NCBI GenBank assembly: GCA_000934385.1
Contig: KN880507.1
Span: forward strand, 1 to 38,565
Origin: Cylindrobasidium torrendii FP15055 ss-10
Taxonomy: Eukaryota; Basidiomycota; Agaricomycetes; Agaricales; Physalacriaceae
Reading direction: 5' to 3'
Length of the DNA: 38,565 bases
Under the pieces are notes generated by a model that was not told the DNA's origin, ran no database searches, and saw nothing but the letters and a program-made list of their open reading frames with translations. The position numbers and the translations under genes are program-made. Shown piece after piece: positions 34,890 to 38,565 of the stretch (position 1 is its first letter; each line of letters begins with the position of its first letter).

Positions 34890-35151
34890 ATGGCATGAAT
34901 GCCATCCTAGATACCCATGTGTAGATCCCGGTGAATACCTCAGATAGACGCTGTTGCTTGCGATGGTCTATAAGTAATCCGTGCCCTATTTATCACAACC
35001 TTGCAATCGTAACTTTTGACTTTGACTGCAGAGCCTACAGCTAGCTACATTGAATGTATAGGCGCGCGCGCCGAGTCCCGCCTTGTGACCGCTGAATTGT
35101 GACTTATCTCACGCTTTAGCCGAATAGATTCCCTCTTCTTTCTTGACCACC

Positions 35152-36269
35152 ATGCCTAACATTTTCGTGTGGCCAGACTCCCCGCCCATTGTCCGCAAAT
35201 GCCTCGTCTACAAAGCCGATGCCAGCGCCATTGACCCACTGGTGGTAGACCCAGGCCCGTCGGTGATACCCATGCTCTTCAACATCGAGGGCACCGACTC
35301 CAACTTCATGGCCTCGACTATTAGCGAACTTGCGCCGGACCTGCGCGCGACGTACGGTCCAGCTACCAAAGACCATATCCAGCTGCGCATGACTGAGTAC
35401 GGACGAGATCCTCTACGTCCCCATCTTCAAAATTATTACACCATCTACTGGACAAGAGATATCGCACATCCGAAGAACGAGACGCTATGTCGAATGTTGG
35501 GCGTCGACCCCGATGTCCCGAGCACGCGGCCAATGTGGCGGGGCGACGTCGTGGTGGCTTTTGCGCAGGAAGATCAGCGTATTATCCACGAGAATATGAT
35601 GATGGTGCACCAGCGAAGAGCGAACCCTGCCTTCTTTTGGAAGGATGTCCCCGCAGAGGCGAGTTGTGTGATGACAGGATTCTTTCGTGAAGAGTATGCC
35701 AGTCCTCAGTGGCTTAAATCCTATTACGACGACCTCGAATGGGGTGAGTATGGATTCTGTCCTCCTTGAGGGTTTGCTCGCTTATCACACGTTCATACCA
35801 GCTCAATTCAATCTTGAGAGTCAAATATGCAAGATGTCTCCTCTGAATCGCTCCGCAACGACCATCTTGCCATGGGATCGGCTTCGTGACGAAAAATTAA
35901 AATCATCTGGTGCATTGTATTTTCTCTCCCGGCCCTTGAATTTTCTCGCTGATTATGTGCATATCAGAGCACGACCTCGAGGTCGCAGAACTCCATATGC
36001 GTTGGGGCATGTATCCAGCGCTATTCTCACAACAAGCAGCTGACCAACCTATCCCATTAGCTGAGGAAGAATCTGAACGCGCCGAGAGATTCAAACGACG
36101 AGCCTGCGCTAGCTGTGGCGAAGACAGACCCATGAAAGTCTGCCCATGCAAGTACGCGTACTACTGCAGCGTATCGTGTCAAAAGCAAGACTGGAAGTCC
36201 GGGCACAAGGCATTACTGGCGCATAGGAAGGACGGTAAGCAGTGGACGGTTGATCACGAAGTTTACTGA
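35152..36269 (+). CDS. MYND zinc-finger protein, 333 aa
   Basis: Exons: 35152-35743, 35802-35909 and 35968-36269. The N-terminal ~200 residues form an uncharacterised globular domain (MPNIFVWPDSPP ... MWRGDVVVAF ... FFWKDVPAEA). The C-terminus carries a MYND-type zinc finger: C280/C283 (CASC), C292, C294, C300 and C304 (CPCKYAYYCSVSC), H313 and a final H319 in place of the usual Cys. MYND domains mediate protein-protein contacts. The N-terminal domain is conserved with the inverted pseudogene at 29.3-30.4 kb, so the whole gene was duplicated. Splice phases 1 and 1 agree in both copies. It neighbours two ISG12-like genes on the same strand. Partners unknown. Confidence 0.8.
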
Positions 36270-36908
36270 GCACCGAGTGTCAACCTGGACGCAAGTTTCC
36301 GTCACTAGTAGCAAGTGTATCGTTAATTCCACGGCCCTTGAATTGGGTATATATACCGTTTAGATTAGTTTCTTGAAGTGTTTGGTAGACCGCATGCACA
36401 CATACTACTTGGCACAGGTGTTATCGTTCCCGCTTTCAGCTAAGTTGTTTATGGAGGCAAGCGGAATGGACTGGTCGTGATGTGATGAGCCCGACACTCT
36501 GCATGATATCCATTCGCTCTGTCGTAACTGAGCTATCATGTAGGTGAAGCTCATCCAAAAACGGAATTAGCTCCCTTCCGTGGCTCTGCTACACCACCAA
36601 GGACATCTCCCAAGTGAGAAGAATGGATGCTCGTTGCTCACGGGACTCCTTCAAGCTCATGTCTGGCCGTAAGGTCCCGCCGTATTAGGAACAAGTGAAT
36701 TGGCTTGATCAGTCCTATGTTTCTGTATAGATTTTCGATTTTTCCCATCAGGCGCAACTGGATTCCCAATTAGGTTTCGGCAGACTCGGCAGCGCTGATG
36801 TGACTGATCGGAGCTTATGTATTAAAAGCGTGAGAAAGTAGACAAAGCGCCTAAGTATTTATTAGCGCTTTGCGTAGCACGAGGAGTTTGACTTCTTTGC
36901 GAACCGCC
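36270..36908. other. Spacer upstream of ISG12-like gene 2
   Basis: No open frame of interest on either strand. The last 100 bp contain a TATTAAAAG element near 36822 that could act as a TATA box. The promoter does not resemble those of paralogues 1 and 3. Confidence 0.5.
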
Positions 36909-37852
36909 ATGAGGGTATTTTTCCTGTTTGCCACTATACTCTCGCTGGCCACGGTCGGCCAAGCTCTGAGCATTGCCGAATGGTGTTCGTACCACGCGTG
37001 CTGCCTTTCTGATATGACATACTAATTTATTTTACAGTTTCTGGTTCGGATAACTTCTGGGAGCGGATGGTGAAAATCCAGCGCAACGTCGAGGGCTACG
37101 TCGATGGCCAGATCAAGAATATCAGCACAATCACTGGAGCCAAGCATCTTGGTATGATCAAGGACGGCATGTCCGAGGTCGTCTCCCGTGCATCGAATCT
37201 TAGAGATATTCTGGAGAGCCATGGAGCGTCGACGGACGATATTTCCGACCACTTTACCGAAGCCCTTGGCAGCCTTTTTGCGGACATGGAGGTCGAAGCC
37301 GAGGTGGACTTCACCAGGGAAACCGAGACGACTGAAGAAATGCGCCATGCACGTGTGGAACATGCTTTGGACCGCATCGGAGAGGTTATTGTGCGCTCGT
37401 GTGTCCAGATGAACGTTCCCGAGACGGAGGGGCGCGCACATTGGGAAGCACTTCGCGTCAAGCTGCAGCACGTCCTCCTTGTCACGCTTAAATTCACCGA
37501 AGAGCATCCTACCTTCATTGCTAATGTGTGCTTCGTCATTGCCGGTCTCCTGCTCAGCGAAGTTCTCATTCTACGCCCTATCCTTGCCTTGTTTGGGTTT
37601 GGCCCTTACGGTCCTATCAAAGGCGCGTCAAACAAGATCTCTTCAGCGTATTTCACTTATAATTCTTTAGGAACCGCTGCCGCTTGGGCTCAGCGCTATT
37701 TCTGGGGTGCCGCGGTCGAAGCTGGAAGCTGGTTTGCACGTCTTCAGGCTGCGGGGATGGCTACACCACGCGTAATTGCGCCCATTGTTGGAGGTGTCAT
37801 TGGTGGCATCGGCGCTGGTTTTGCCTTGTGTGGTCGAAACTCTCGCGGATAG
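36909..37852 (+). CDS. ISG12/IFI6-like secreted or membrane protein, paralogue 2, 296 aa (280 if spliced)
   Basis: Exon 1 is 36909-36984 (76 nt) and exon 2 starts at 37038. The rest is either one exon to 37852 or is split by a GC-AG intron at 37623-37670. Signal peptide about 1-20; helical charged domain about 30-175; hydrophobic segment FIANVCFVIAGLLLSEVLIL; then FGFGPYGPIKG. The ISG12-like motif is AAAWAQRYFWGAAVEAGSWF followed by ARLQAAGM, and a last Gly-rich helix APIVGGVIGGIGAGFALCG follows, the full Ifi-6-16 layout (two hydrophobic helices). The position homologous to paralogue 1's second intron has GC instead of GT and is an uninterrupted 48-nt in-frame insert. Role unknown; membrane insertion or pore-like activity is inference from animal ISG12 proteins. 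Confidence 0.78.
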
Positions 37853-38008
37853 CTGCTCGAACAAGTCATTCTGTACAGTGATGTATATTCCTTACGATGT
37901 ATTCCTTTGTCTAGTTACTCCTTTTCATTTGTGAACCATTTTATTTCCCTGTAATTCAATTACGGAACTTGGATTTGCTCGGACTTGTGCATACCGGAGA
38001 ATGGATTT

Positions 38009-38111
38009 GATCGGTTGGCCATGCACTCACGCAAGGTCGAGCGTGGGAACACTAGCACACGTTGCCGTACTCTGCTTCTCACCACCACGACCACTTGTGA
38101 CGGCAAGCAGA
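38009..38111 (+). promoter_or_regulatory. Promoter-proximal module of ISG12-like gene 3, shared with gene 1
   Basis: Same ordered blocks as before paralogue 1 (27228-27322), including GAGCGTGGGAA and GCAGAATGCGC across the start codon. The TTTAAAAG of gene 1 is not conserved here. Points to a recent duplication that included the promoter. Confidence 0.55.
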
Positions 38112-38565
38112 ATGCGCCTGGAATCCCTCTTCTACTTCCTATTTTCACTTGTCGTTGCTGTCAATGCGTTAGACGCAGGCGCAAGGTGTACGGCACTGGA
38201 ATGTTTGTACTTTGACCTTTGAAGCCTGACACGTATACATAGCTAACGGCGCAGGAGTCGCTGTCAAGGATGCTGAGTCCCAGGTGTCCAAGATTGCCAA
38301 GGATGTCAGGGATGAAGCAGCAAAAGCCGCGCAGAGTGTTGGCGCGTTCATCGACGAGCAAATCCAGGCCGGCTTCGCGGGCGAAATCAAAAACAAAATC
38401 AAGAAGACCATCAGCACTGCGAACGACTTCAAGAAATACCTCGATGAGCACGATATTGGTGTTGACGAGTTGCATCGCACAGCCGGAGGCTGGTTGGCTT
38501 GGGGAGGCTGCGCAGCATTTCACGCCATGCCTCTGAGATCGGATCGAGCACGTGAGACGTGCCGT
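38112..38565 (+). CDS. ISG12/IFI6-like protein, paralogue 3 (5' part, runs off the window; frame possibly broken)
   Basis: Exon 1 is 38112-38187 (76 nt, signal peptide SLFYFLFSLVVAVNA); exon 2 starts at 38243 after a 55-nt intron whose ends match paralogue 1's (GTACGG donor, ACACGT before the acceptor). The helical domain is clearly homologous to paralogue 1: SVGAFIDEQIQ and DFKKYLDEHDIGVDEL. After DEL the annotated frame stops resembling the paralogues, while fragments of the expected sequence (LGEAAQHFT, SEIGSST) appear in the two other frames, so one or more small indels are likely. The ISG12-like part lies beyond the right edge and cannot be judged. Confidence 0.6.

Overview
The window is nuclear DNA from a filamentous basidiomycete fungus, most likely an Agaricomycete. 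The genes are split by many short introns (mostly 45-60 nt), intergenic spacers are short, and the proteins include a basidiomycete-style tetraspanin, an F-box/LRR-like protein, a secreted multicopper oxidase and protein O-mannosyltransferase. Gene models were built by eye: each exon boundary was accepted only when a GT..AG pair (usually with a CTNAY-like branch site) restored the reading frame and matched a known family or paralogue.

Region 1-1,992 is gene-poor and repeat-rich. It holds a putative non-autonomous Helitron end pair with a TA-flanked terminal-inverted-repeat element nested inside. Region 1,993-10,574 (+ strand) carries a large Ser/Pro-rich protein of unknown function, an F-box protein and a PHD-JmjC histone demethylase containing a 6-nt microexon. 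Region 10,968-14,623 (- strand) carries a stand-alone, spliced Gag-like protein and a secreted multicopper oxidase.

Region 15,320-27,018 is conserved housekeeping. DHX35-type DEAH helicase and YJU2-type splicing factor diverge from an 82-bp promoter. They are followed by a small membrane protein, a tetraspanin, the CCT2 chaperonin subunit and a PMT-family O-mannosyltransferase. A second compact RNA-metabolism pair (RNPS1 homologue and exosome subunit RRP42) diverges from a 94-bp spacer at 31.8 kb and is followed by a secreted lipase-like hydrolase.

The accessory part is 27.3-38.6 kb. Three paralogues encode secreted or membrane proteins with a signal peptide, an amphipathic helical domain, a hydrophobic segment and a C-terminal motif resembling the interferon-inducible ISG12/IFI6 (Ifi-6-16) domain. 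All three share a first exon of exactly 76 nt, and two share about 100 bp of promoter. They are interleaved with two inverted MYND zinc-finger paralogues, one intact and one a pseudogene. This birth-and-death cluster of ISG12-like and MYND genes around conserved RNA genes is the most unusual content of the window.
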